Assembly: GCA_035582835.1 (NCBI GenBank)
Contig: JAYKAV010002650.1
Location: forward strand, 297,675-361,674
Reading direction: 5' to 3'
DNA length: 64,000 nt
Origin: Phoebastria nigripes
Lineage: Eukaryota; Chordata; Aves; Procellariiformes; Diomedeidae
Shown here one piece after another: positions 26,050 to 35,410 of the stretch (the first letter of the stretch is position 1; the number at the start of each line of letters is the position of its first letter). Position numbers and translations under genes: made by a program. The notes beneath the pieces are model-generated. The model saw nothing but the letters and a program-made list of their open reading frames with translations, did not search any database and was not told where the DNA came from.

Positions 26050-29000
26050 CAGATCATTGCCAGTGCCAGGCAGGGATGTTGTCCACAAACAGAGTCATTT
26101 TAGCTTGACAGGGCACTAGATATGTTGAATCTGTTGTCAAACAAACAGGCCACATTAATCTTGGCACAACAGGAAAAAAAATCAATGTTCTCCAAATGGA
26201 AAAGGGCAACCCAATAGGGAACTCAGTGTTATTTTCAGCTTTTTAACAGGTTATTGCAAGTAGAATAGAGTGGTTAAAAAAAATTAAACTATTTTTAAAA
26301 AACACCATCCATTGGTGACCTCTCCTTAATGTCACAACACAAGAAGGGAATGACTGTTTACCCAAAGAGAGTGTGTTGAATGGAGGTAACAATCCCTTAT
26401 GGACTATTCAGCCAGTCTTGTTACTGGAGCAATNAATTCCTATTCTGAGAAGTGAGGCCTCTGTGCCTAAGGGTTAGCTTAGTAGAGCAGGCAGTAATTT
26501 CTTTTGGATTCCCCATCGTCCTTTGGGGCAGAGCCTGCTATCCATGGTGAAATGTGGTTGCCAGAGTGAGCTCGTGCAGGCACTGGGTGGAGGCTGGCTC
26601 GGATGTTTTCTGAGCTGCATGCCGAGTGCTCTATCCTCAGTGGCGTAAATGGTCACGACTCCATTAAGCCCAGTTTGCCCTAGCTGAGAACAGAGGCCCA
26701 GATCTAACGCAGCATGCTTTATGTGCAGGAGAAGGGTAGCAAAGGGAAATGAGACTTTACAGCCAATAAGTTCTCCTTTAATCCTGAAAAGAGAGGCACT
26801 GTTTGTAAGAGTACATTCCTCTGTATTCTGGTTTAAGGAGGGGTAGGATGAGCCCCAGGCTTTCTTTTGGTTAAGAGAGAGGGAATATTCTTCTTTGTGA
26901 TCCTTGTTTATTTGTATGTTGTGTAATCTTAGGTATACACACACATAAACATATGCACACTTGCATAAACACAGCATACAGCTGATATGTTCCAGGTAGG
27001 TATAGTATACTTGAGTGGTGGAGACAATGTATGAATACATGAAGAAGAAAGGCCATGATCATCACTTGGAGTGAGGGGATGGGTTATAGAGGTGCTGAAG
27101 CTTTCTTCTTGCTCTGAATGCCTGTGAAGCCAGCAGCTGAGCTGAGCTGAGCTCTCCTTCTTTACCCCAAAAGACTTGGGGGCTATTTTGCTCCATGTGA
27201 AAAATACCTAGTGCTCAGAGCAGCGGGGATGGTATTACACCAAGATTTCAAAAAAATGACTGATTCCTTGGCAGGAAAATATCTTCCTGCTAAAAATCAC
27301 CCTGAAAAGGGAAGCATCCCATATCTTTAAGCTATATCTGGATATCCTGGCTTCAAAAAAATGTTGGGCTCCAAAGCGTGTTTTGCCAGTGAGTGTTTAG
27401 CCTTTAACAATCACTAAGTCTTCTTTGTGCTGTAGCTCCTCTGCCTGTAAGATTGGGCTGTCCACATCTCCCCCCAAAGGCACTGAATCCCTCTGCTGAA
27501 AGACACTGACTCTGTGAAAGAACCAATGACTGTTAATTACGTTTCATTTTTTATTAGTCACTATTTTAAAGAAAGAGCACAATGCAGAGCTTCTGCCAAG
27601 CCTCCGTGTTCAAAATTAGAAACAGCCGTGGCTTGGATAAATCTAAGAGGTGGAAGAGAGTGCCTGTGGAGGGGCAAAGTGTTACAAGTATGTGGGGGCT
27701 GAGAAGTGTGTATGCATGTATTTTCCCAAATAATAAGACACAGTGACCTCTAGTTCTCACCACCATCAAAAAAGGGATTGCTCTCTGGTTGTGGCAGCAC
27801 CTTTCCATCATGCATGCCATCTCAGCAGTAACGGTAGTGGCATGGTTTCAGAGGAGCTCGTGAATTATGGGTGATATTTCAGCTGCGAGAGACTAATCAC
27901 GATGCGGCGCTGGGGAGTATTTCCTCGATAAATGTTAATTTCACAAATCATGTTTGACTTTTGGTTTATGATTTAATTTGTGACAAGGGGCTTTGGTTGA
28001 GTACATTCCTAATGTGACCATGAATCAAATCCTTTTTCCACAGTTTATTTAACACTGAAAATGAGTTTTTAAAAATAATAATAAAAATCTGTTAGCATAT
28101 GTGTGTTAGCCTAGCAGTCATTTTCTGTTTGTTTTGGTGTTTTTTTTACCAAGATGGTTGGAGAGATGGAGATGGCTATGAGCTCTAAAACTTCCAGCTC
28201 TTTATCCAGCATTTTAAGTTGTCTTATTTAGTAAGACTGTGGACTACAGTTTTAGGTGCATAGGGGAAAACACAACTGCACTGTGGCTCTCTGTATGTGT
28301 GCTGATATACCACCTCAGATACACATTATGTTGGCTAAACTAGCAATATTACTGACAGTTGAATTATTTCGTATTTGTTGTATGATCACACTGATGGCCT
28401 TCAAGCAAGATTGGGAGTCCATAGTAATAGGTAATTTAGAAATAGCTATAGACAATCCATGCCTCCCTCTTTCCCATCATATAACGTTAATAGACAAAAC
28501 AGCCAGAAGAGGGGATCATCCTCCCATTTTAAAGATCAAGAATGAGTTAAAGTAGCCTGGTATGGGGTAAGCCCAGAGTTGTTTAAGAACTTATATTGCT
28601 GGTTCATAATGGGGAATGATCAATGAGCTACCAAAATTTGTGTGTGCACCAGTCATTTTAACTAACCAAGTTCAGACAGTCAGGAATTTTAGGGAAATGT
28701 AAATAAACTAAGGGAATGAGCAAGGCGATAACAAAGCTGATAACAAAGTTTTGGTGTGTTCTGTAATGCATATCGGAGGGGAAATATTCCTTTGGTCATG
28801 TGGTTTCTGCATTGCAAATGAACTGTGGTGAACCTGGGATGGTCCTCTTTTCTCTGTGCTATGTATAGAAAAGGTCTTTCCTGAATTGGCCCTAGATAGA
28901 GTTGTGTAGCAACTGGAGAGGAAGACGGAGTTCATACACTGTTAGCAGCACTACCACTGTGAATGAGCATGAGGTTTTCATTAGCAGATTTGTTGAGGAT

Positions 29001-29432
29001 TAAATAAGAGGAAACATGCAAAGCCCAGTCCTTCATGAGTGAAGTGGTTGGCTCGGATTTTTTCTAGGAAGCAATCTTATGCTGTATTCTTAAATCTCTG
29101 ATATGTACATTTACTGCATTTTGTGCAGTAAATTCAGCATTCCTTTTGATCTTAGAAAAGCAATTGTGCCACTATTGGAGGAGCTGTTAGTATGGCAACC
29201 TAAGTGCCACCGTATAGTCCACAGGAGATGGACCTTCCCTTTCCAAAGGGCATACAGTTCTGCTGCAGAACTCCCAACAGGGGTGGCATTATCCATTTGA
29301 TCTCATTTGATTAGCTATTTAGTTTAAATTATCAGGGGTTTGGCGGGGAGTGGAAATGAGATAGAATAAAGACATCCTAGGACCACTCCATGCCCTTTTC
29401 TTTCAGGTGTTTATACTAGTATTTCTCGATTC

Positions 29433-29437
29433 CCTTT
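29433..29437. repeat. Target-site duplication, left copy (CCTTT)
   Basis: The five bases immediately before the TG of the left LTR equal the five bases immediately after the CA of the right LTR (30658-30662). The related solo LTR at 51098 also has a 5-bp duplication, which supports reading this as an integration footprint. Confidence 0.8.
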
Positions 29438-29673
29438 TGTCCTGGTTTCGGCTGGGATAGAGTTAATTTTCTTCTTAGTAGCTGGTATAGTGCTGTGTTT
29501 TGGATTGAGTATGAGAATAATGTTGATAACACACTGATGTTTTAGTTGTTGCTAAGTAGAGCTTACACTAGTGAAGGACTTTTCAGCTTCTCATGCCCTG
29601 CCAGCGAGAAGCTGGGAGTGGGCACAGCCAGGACAGCTGACCCAAACTGGCCAAAGGGATATTGCATACCATA

Positions 29674-29696
29674 TGACGTCATGCTCAGTATATAAA
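29674..29696 (+). promoter_or_regulatory. LTR core promoter, left arm: CRE plus TATA box
   Basis: A full palindromic CRE (TGACGTCA, 29674-29681) lies 7 bp upstream of TATATAAA (29689-29696). Both are intact in this arm and in the inverted arm, so the palindrome carries two converging promoters. Activity is inferred from motif content only. Confidence 0.6.
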
Positions 29697-29805
29697 CTGG
29701 GGGGAGTTGGCCGGGGAGTGGTGACCGCTGCTCAGGGACTGTCTGGGCATCGGTCAGCGGGTGGTGAGCAATTGCACTGTGCATCACTTATTTTGTATAT
29801 TCTAT

Positions 29806-29867
29806 CATNATTATTATTATTATTATTATTACTACTACTACTATTACTATTATTATTATTATTATTT
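29806..29867 (+). repeat. ATT/ACT trinucleotide array inside the left LTR
   Basis: The array consists of ATT repeats interrupted by a block of ACT units, and contains one ambiguous base. The right arm has an array at the same place but with different units (AAC and AAT on the plus strand). This is the main difference between the two arms. Confidence 0.9.
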
Positions 29868-30065
29868 TCCCTTCCTTTTCTGTCCTATTAAACTGTCTTT
29901 ATTTCAACCCATGAATTTTACTTTTTTTTCCCGATTCTCTCCTCCATCCCACTGTTGGGGGGAGTGAGTGAACGGCTGTGTGGTGTTTAGCTGCCTGCCA
30001 GGTTAAACCACAACAGTCCTTTTTAACATGCTCTAGTCAGATCTGTCATTATCTCAACCCTTTGT

Positions 30066-30083
30066 GCCCCACGTTGGGTGCCA
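30066..30083 (-). other. Retroviral primer-binding site (Lys-type) in the palindrome centre
   Basis: On the minus strand these 18 bases read TGGCACCCAACGTGGGGC. This differs at one position from the tRNA-Lys1,2-type primer site I recall from lysine-primed retroviruses (G in place of the first A). It sits 7 nt inside the right arm's LTR, about where a primer site belongs after a 5' LTR, so the right arm is a 5' LTR plus leader. The remaining leader (about 30024-30065) runs directly into the inverted left arm. Confidence 0.65.
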
Positions 30084-30090
30084 AAAGGAC

Positions 30091-30657
30091 TGTTGTGGTT
30101 TAACCCGGCAGGCAGCTAAACACCACACAGCNGTTCGCTCACTCCCCCCAACAGTGGGATGGAGGAGAGAATCAGAGAAAAAAAAGTAAAATTCATGGGT
30201 TGAAATAAAGACAGTTTAATAGGACAGAAAAGGAAGGGAAAATAACCACAACAACAACAACAACAATAATAATAATAATAATGATGATAAAAGAATATAC
30301 AAAATAAGTGATGCACAGTGCAATTGCTCACCACCCGCTGACCGATGCCCAGACAGTCCCTGAGCAGCGGTCACCACTCCCCGGCCAACTCCCCCCAGTT
30401 TATATACTGAGCATGACGTCATATGGTATGCAATATCCCTTTGGCCAGTTTGGGTCAGCTGTCCTGGCTGTGCCCACTCCCAGCTTCTCGCTGGCAGGGC
30501 ATGAGAAGCTGAAAAGTCCTTCACTAGTGTAAGCTCTACTTAGCAACAACTAAAACATCAGTGTGTTATCAACATTATTCTCATACTCAATCCAAAACAC
30601 AGCACTATACCAGCTACTAAGAAGAAAATTAACTCTATCCCAGCCGAAACCAGGACA
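30091..30657 (-). mobile_element. Endogenous retroviral LTR, right arm of the palindrome (antisense)
   Basis: This is a 567-bp reverse-complement copy of the left arm. On the plus strand it starts TGTTGTGGTTTAACCC and ends ACCAGGACA. It has the same CRE (30414-30421), TATA box (30399-30406) and ATTAAA signal (30215-30220, complement). U3 is identical by eye to the left arm; differences are the trinucleotide array (30244-30292) and a few substitutions in the R/U5 part. Followed by CCTTT, the right copy of the target duplication. Confidence 0.9.
30244..30292 (+). repeat. AAC/AAT/ATG trinucleotide array inside the right LTR
   Basis: Runs of AAC, AAT and ATG units form the positional counterpart of the left-arm array at 29806-29867, but with different unit composition when read in LTR sense (ATT and GTT rather than ATT and ACT). 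Confidence 0.9.
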
Positions 30658-32511
30658 CCTTTCCATCAATGTCTGCATATATCTCTTTCTCTGTAAATTT
30701 CTATTTATAGGTGCATACAGGTATTTGTGTATATATGTATAGATTTATATNGATTAATTTTCGAATCTTCACACTTAAGATTTCAAATTTTCAAATTTTG
30801 TGGGAGCATTTATTTTAAATCTCTATGTTGTCCAACTTGATCAGCATTTTGAACAAGAATCTGTTTTGAGAGAAGGAGTGGACATCAGAATATTGTTCTC
30901 TGAAATGCACCATGCATTCATCAGCTCTTTTTCCAAGCACAACAAGTCCCTTTCTCATCATTCAGCAGTACAGTGCTATCACTGGGCAAGTGCCCAAGCC
31001 TCATTGCAATGTACACAACACACCACCTCCTGATTTCAGAGGTGAAGGTGCTTCCCAGTGAGGCAGATAACAAAATTAAAATGTCCTCCTACCCATGCAC
31101 AACTCACATTTCTGGCTTATGCAAGATCAGCTGACAGCAGGAGTCAAAGACTTACAACTCTGGTGGTGTCTGCAGAGGCATTCATGCTGTCAGTCCTCTG
31201 CTGCAGGGTTTTCCTGTAATTCTGTTTATTTTTGCTGAAAACTAATTGTGAGGTGCCAGAGGATGCAAGAAAGAGAAAAAAGGGTTCTGCGTGTTCTTCT
31301 GTTATTGGTAGCCCAGGACCTTGACATTCGATCCATCTGTGGGGAAACCTGTCTAAAGGCAGGAGGATTCAGAAAAAAGTTGGAGCGGCTCCAGGGGCTC
31401 AGCACTAAAAATTAATCTCGTAGTAGGTATTCTTCTTGGTAGTCTGGCTGTGGGCTGTCAGATGTTGTGGATACAGGAAAAGAAAATAGAACAGGATTGG
31501 AAGACAAAATGATGTTCCACCTGAGCCTTGATTAGAATTAAGAGAAATACTCGTAACCAGCTACTTTGACCCCTTTTCTTCTGCTGTTGACTTGTTTTAG
31601 TACTGTCATGAATTACAAGTGCGTGTGGCCAAAGGAAAGCCAGTTAGCTGTAGGAGTGGAGTCAGCGCACGTGAGGTTTTGAGTCAAGGGTGGGCCTGGA
31701 GACGAGGAGCTGGCTAGAGGCCAGGGGAAGGGGAGGGGNTGCTGCACTGAGGACAGGTGTCACTGCTTGCAGGAGGGATGCCAGCCTGGCACAAAGCAGG
31801 GCTTGCACAGAGGTGGTGGTGATGATTAATACTACACCCTGTGCAATATGATCTTAATAAGCTCTACCCAAAAGCCTGACTGTATCTTCTGNGCACTGCC
31901 TGAGGTGTGCTTGCATACCATCCAGGCCATGATGCTGGNCTTGGGAGAAAACGGGCCCATAGTGGAGCAATTCTGTAATGTGAGCAAAGGTGAAGGGGAG
32001 ATGTAGCTCCAGAGCCACGGTATATTTACTTGCTTAATTTCTCTTTCAGGCTTCGGTAGGCAACGTTGTGCGTGTCTGGGCCCTAGTTGGACCTAGAAAA
32101 GGCCACTTAGCTCTGAAGAATAAAACCCAGAAGTATATGGTCACTAGCAGAATTGCAGCAGTGAGCTGATGGGTGTTGTCTCAGCTCTGCCTGTCCTGTT
32201 CTGAGGATCCCTCTGGCTGGATCCATTCCATGTCGTGTGCCCAAATAGGATGGCTTCTGCAGTGCCTTGGCATGCATGACTACACACGATGAAGGCACTG
32301 CTCAAAACACCTTTCATCCCCAATAAATCAAAGGTACAGAGCGCAACAGCATAATCTCCTACTACTTCTCTTTTCCTCAAAAGCCCCAACCTGTTCATGT
32401 CCAAATGTAATGAGCAATCAAATACAATCTCCATTCAAACAAGCAGACTGGAGTTAAAATTGTCTTTTGGAAAAAAAAATCTAACGCATGCACATTTTCT
32501 TGCAGGCGAGG

Positions 32512-32527
32512 GAAAAAAAAAAAAAAA
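32512..32527 (+). repeat. A16 run
   Basis: A short adenine homopolymer follows 'gcaggcgaggg' with no recognisable retroposon body upstream. It is a simple repeat next to an AT-rich block that looks conserved (32540-32670). Confidence 0.85.
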
Positions 32528-32999
32528 GAGTTCCTGGCCTGGTGCCAAATCAGAGTTTAAAAATTCATGCCCGCCATAAGAATTTATATAACTTCTGAAT
32601 AATTTATAGGCTGCGCCAATAACAAGGGGCTTAATATCTGATAGAGATTATTTAATCAATAAAAAACAGTCCAGTGAAAAAGCCATCAAAGAACTACAAC
32701 ATGTCAATCTGGGCTGGGCAGCTTTTAACCTCTTCCCTGCTACACATATGTCCGTTCATATATATGTATGGAAGGACATTTTGCAAGTAGGGTGGTGGCA
32801 TGGAAGAGGAATTGCTAGGACTTTGTTCATCTAGAGGCTTTTCTTCGGCAGTCTGCCGTTCCAGACACATCCCTTGCTGATTCACCAGAGCTTTGAAACA
32901 TGATGAGTTTTCTAGCTCTTAGCTGAATTGGTCAAAAGGAGTAGTTAGTTTCTCATGAATAACTTGCTGGGGATTGTGGATTACTGTGAGATGATTCAG

Positions 33000-33814
33000 G
33001 CTGGATCGATGGGCTGAGGCCAACTGTATGAAGTTCAACAAGGCCAAGTGCCGGGTCCTGCACTTCGGCCACAACAACCCCATGCAACGCTACAGGCTGG
33101 GNGAAGAGTGGCTGGAAAGCTGCCTGTTGGAAAAGGACCTGGGCATGCTGGTTGACAGCCGGCTGAATATGAGCCAACAGTGTGCCCAGGTGGCCAAGAA
33201 GGCCAACGGCATCCTGGCCTGTATCAGAAATAGTGTGGCCAGCAGGAGTAAGGAAGTGATTGTCCCCCTGTACTCGGCACTGGTGAGGCCGCACCTCGAA
33301 TCCTGTGTTCTGTTTTGGGCCCCTCACTACAAGAAGGACATTGAGGTGCTGGAGNNNNNNNNNNNNNNNNNNNNNNNNNNNNNNNNNNNNNNNNNNNNNN
33401 NNNNNNNNNNNNNNNNNNNNNNNNNNNNNNNNNNNNNNNNNNNNNNNNNNNNNNNNNNNNNNNNNNNNNNNNNNNNNNNNNNNNNNNNNNNNNNNNNNNN
33501 NNNNNNNNNNNNNNNNNNNNNNNNNNNNNNNNNNNNNNNNNNNNNNNNNNNNNNNNNNNNNNNNNNNNNNNNNNNNNNNAGGGGAGGTTTAGATTGGACA
33601 TTAGGAAAAATTTCTTTACTGAAAGAGTGGTTAAGCATTGGAACAGGCTGCCCAGGGAAGTGGTGGAGTCACCATCCCTGGAAGTATTTAAAAGACGTGT
33701 AGGTGAGGCGCTTAGGGACATGGTTTAGNGGGCATGGTGGTGTTGGGTTGACGGTTGGACTTGATGATCTTAGAGGTCTTTTCCAACCTTAATGATTCTA
33801 TGATTCTATGATTC
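33000..33814 (+). mobile_element. CR1 LINE 3' portion, 5'-truncated, interrupted by an assembly gap
   Basis: 33028-33354 translates as the C-terminal part of a CR1 reverse transcriptase ([18 protein letters not shown], then [18 protein letters not shown], then [17 protein letters not shown]). After 225 Ns, 33580-33814 gives the rest: FFTER-like and NRLP-like regions and the typical 3' end, closing with ATTCTATG repeats. CR1 is the dominant non-LTR retrotransposon of birds; copies are usually 5'-truncated like this one. The frame is open on both sides of the gap apart from two ambiguous bases, so the copy is moderately young. It lacks the endonuclease and most of the polymerase domain and cannot be autonomous. 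Confidence 0.93.
33355..33579. other. Assembly gap (225 N)
   Basis: All 225 positions are N. The gap falls inside the CR1 reverse transcriptase region, where cross-copy identity would confound assembly. True length is unknown and may differ from 225. Confidence 0.99.
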
Positions 33815-35284
33815 AGAGTTCATCAAGATTGGTGGCAGTGCCTAGCACATGCCATTTGTGGTGCAGCCGTTTCCATTTGTGTTTGATTCTGTGGCCAAAC
33901 TTCAAGAGGTTTTACAGATGTGGGCACTAATAAACAGAGGGACAGAAGAGAAATAAAGACGTATCTGTCTTTATAAAGGGGATTCCTACCTGACTTGTGT
34001 CCCTGGCCTCGGTAATTGCTTAGACATCTGCATCAACTCCAAAGTGTCTTGATCCATGCCATGTTCCCCAGTTTTAGGATTATGCTCATGATCTTCATAT
34101 AATAATCAACTATCAAGTGATAAAACAGACTAGTTGAGTTGCTTAGCAGGTGCGGTCATTTCATGAATTGTCTTACCCATAGGCATCACAAAACAGTAAA
34201 CTCTTGAGCATAGAGGAAGCAAGCAGGAACTCTCCTTGTTTTTCTTGTCTTTGTGTGTATCTCTTTCTATATAACTGCTTCTGGGTTTTGCATCTTGCTG
34301 GCGTGCACGCCTGAAGTTGTGCATCTTAAAAGCTAGCCAGTGCCACATGAATATCCAGTCTAACTTCTGGCATAGTAAAAGTCCTAGAACATCACCCAGT
34401 GGTGTGTGATGGTACCCAGTGGTACATTCAGGCTTATGCAGAAGACGAACCTACTTGTTTAGGTTTAAGCGAGGTTGTGTGTTGTATGTGTAAATATCGT
34501 ACCATTTAATAAAAAACAGATTATTAACTGGTTCCCTAACAGACAGCTAATCACATGCCCTGATGAACAAACCTTCTATTGCCTGACCAAAACAAGCTGC
34601 TGTGTGAATTGACTACCATTCCTAGAGCAGCAGAGAGTATTTCTTGTTACTCTTATTTTTTTGCATTTATAATACTTACCTGAAATACTTTGTGTTTCAG
34701 TATGAGCTTTCATCCAAAGATCTCTATCCATTTAACACTTTTATAATAATAAATACATTTGTATTGCCCCAGAGGACCTAATTTGTGTAGCTGTGAATGT
34801 CTTGTAAATTGTCTTCATCTATAAGGCTGAGAAAACAGGACACCCACACTGGGATGTATAGTGATGGGCCGCTGCGGGCAATCCCATCTGGCAAGAATTT
34901 TAGTATTTCACACCCTTCTTGCTAATGGCTTAAAGACAGCTTTTTGTTCTTTACAGATGATAACTGGTGTGTTTGTTTGGGGGTTTTTTGTTATTTTGCC
35001 ATAAATATCTGGTAATGCATGGTCCTGGTGTTCTCTGTGCCAGTTAGACTTTCTTTAACAGCATTTTTCCAGGCATTGCTCAGAGCCAGCCTGTTTCTTT
35101 TGTTACAGTCCTGCTTTGGAGGTAGCATGTAGCTGCCTTGCCTCAGTGAGAGCACTGTGAGTTTTTCCTCAAAGCTCCCTAGGGCTTGGGCAAAGGCACC
35201 CTTTAATAAGTTGTAGCATAGTCCACCAGATGGGAAGGAGAAATCTTCACCAAAAGTGTCTTTGTTGCAGTTTTAAGTGATGTC

Positions 35285-35410
35285 TTCGTAGTATTGTAGC
35301 GCAAAGGCAACCTGGTCATGGAGAAGACCTTGCTGTGCTGGCACTGGACAAGAATGGGACAAAAACAGAGCCTATGCCCTAGTCAGCTTACAATCCAAAA
35401 CACAAAGCAA
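35285..35410 (-). repeat. MIR1_Amn-like tail fragment (antisense)
   Basis: The block runs 'gtagcgcaaaggcaacctgg', 'gctgtgctggcactggacaa', then 'cagcttacaatccaaa'. It follows the amniote MIR-like tail in reverse complement (as I recall it: ...TGTGCTAGGCGCTGTACAAA..., then GAGCTTACAATCTAA). No clear core follows, so only the tail is preserved or recognisable. The downstream stretch 35540-36060 is unassigned. Confidence 0.5.

Larger units (their letters stand above)
29438..30015 (+). mobile_element. Endogenous retroviral LTR, left arm of the palindrome (sense)
   Basis: A 578-bp LTR begins TGTCCTGGTTTCGGCTGGG and ends CCACAACA. It has a U3 with a perfect CRE (TGACGTCA, 29674-29681), a TATA box (TATATAAA, 29689-29696), a trinucleotide ATT/ACT array (about 29806-29867) and an ATTAAA polyadenylation-type signal (29887-29892). 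The first roughly 370 bp are identical by eye to the right arm; the part after the array differs at a handful of bases. The LTR type is one I recall as widespread in birds. The apparent reading frames across it are shared by both arms and are not genes. Confidence 0.9.
29433..30662. mobile_element. Palindromic LTR insertion (inverted LTR pair) with 5-bp target duplication
   Basis: Two LTR copies face each other: a plus-strand copy at 29438-30015 and a minus-strand copy at 30091-30657. Their U3 starts (TGTCCTGG / CCAGGACA) form the outer ends. The unit is flanked by direct CCTTT copies at 29433-29437 and 30658-30662, as expected if the whole palindrome integrated once. Inverted symmetry continues 8 bp past each LTR (GTCCTTTT), leaving a 59-bp asymmetric centre with a primer-binding-site match on the minus strand. 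No gag, pol or env sequence is present, so it encodes nothing. It is an endogenous retroviral remnant of a type with 5-bp duplications; exact family unknown to me. Nested or sequential insertions do not explain the shared flanking duplication. Confidence 0.85.

Noticed and set aside
26031..26052. T19 followed by CAG as a splice acceptor for an extra exon
   Set aside because: No frame or BRSK2-like residues follow, and the preceding exon joins the one at 41666 perfectly through a split leucine codon.
26474..27040. 188-codon antisense open frame
   Set aside because: No recognisable family or domain, a low-complexity start over a CA-rich stretch, no splice context, and a length within chance expectation for the window.
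29571..29891. 106-codon open frame in the left LTR and a matching frame in the right LTR (30216-30524)
   Set aside because: Both frames lie wholly within the LTR copies, overlap the promoter and trinucleotide array, and encode poly-Leu or poly-Tyr from the microsatellite. The duplication reflects the inverted LTR, not a gene family.
29438..30657. The palindrome as a DNA transposon with long terminal inverted repeats (foldback type)
   Set aside because: The arms are complete LTRs with TG...CA ends, TATA box, polyadenylation-type signal and an adjacent primer-binding site, and the family also exists as an ordinary solo LTR in the same window.
33224..33721. Antisense open frame of 165 codons over the CR1
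   Set aside because: Most of it is N, and the rest is the reverse strand of the CR1 reverse transcriptase region.
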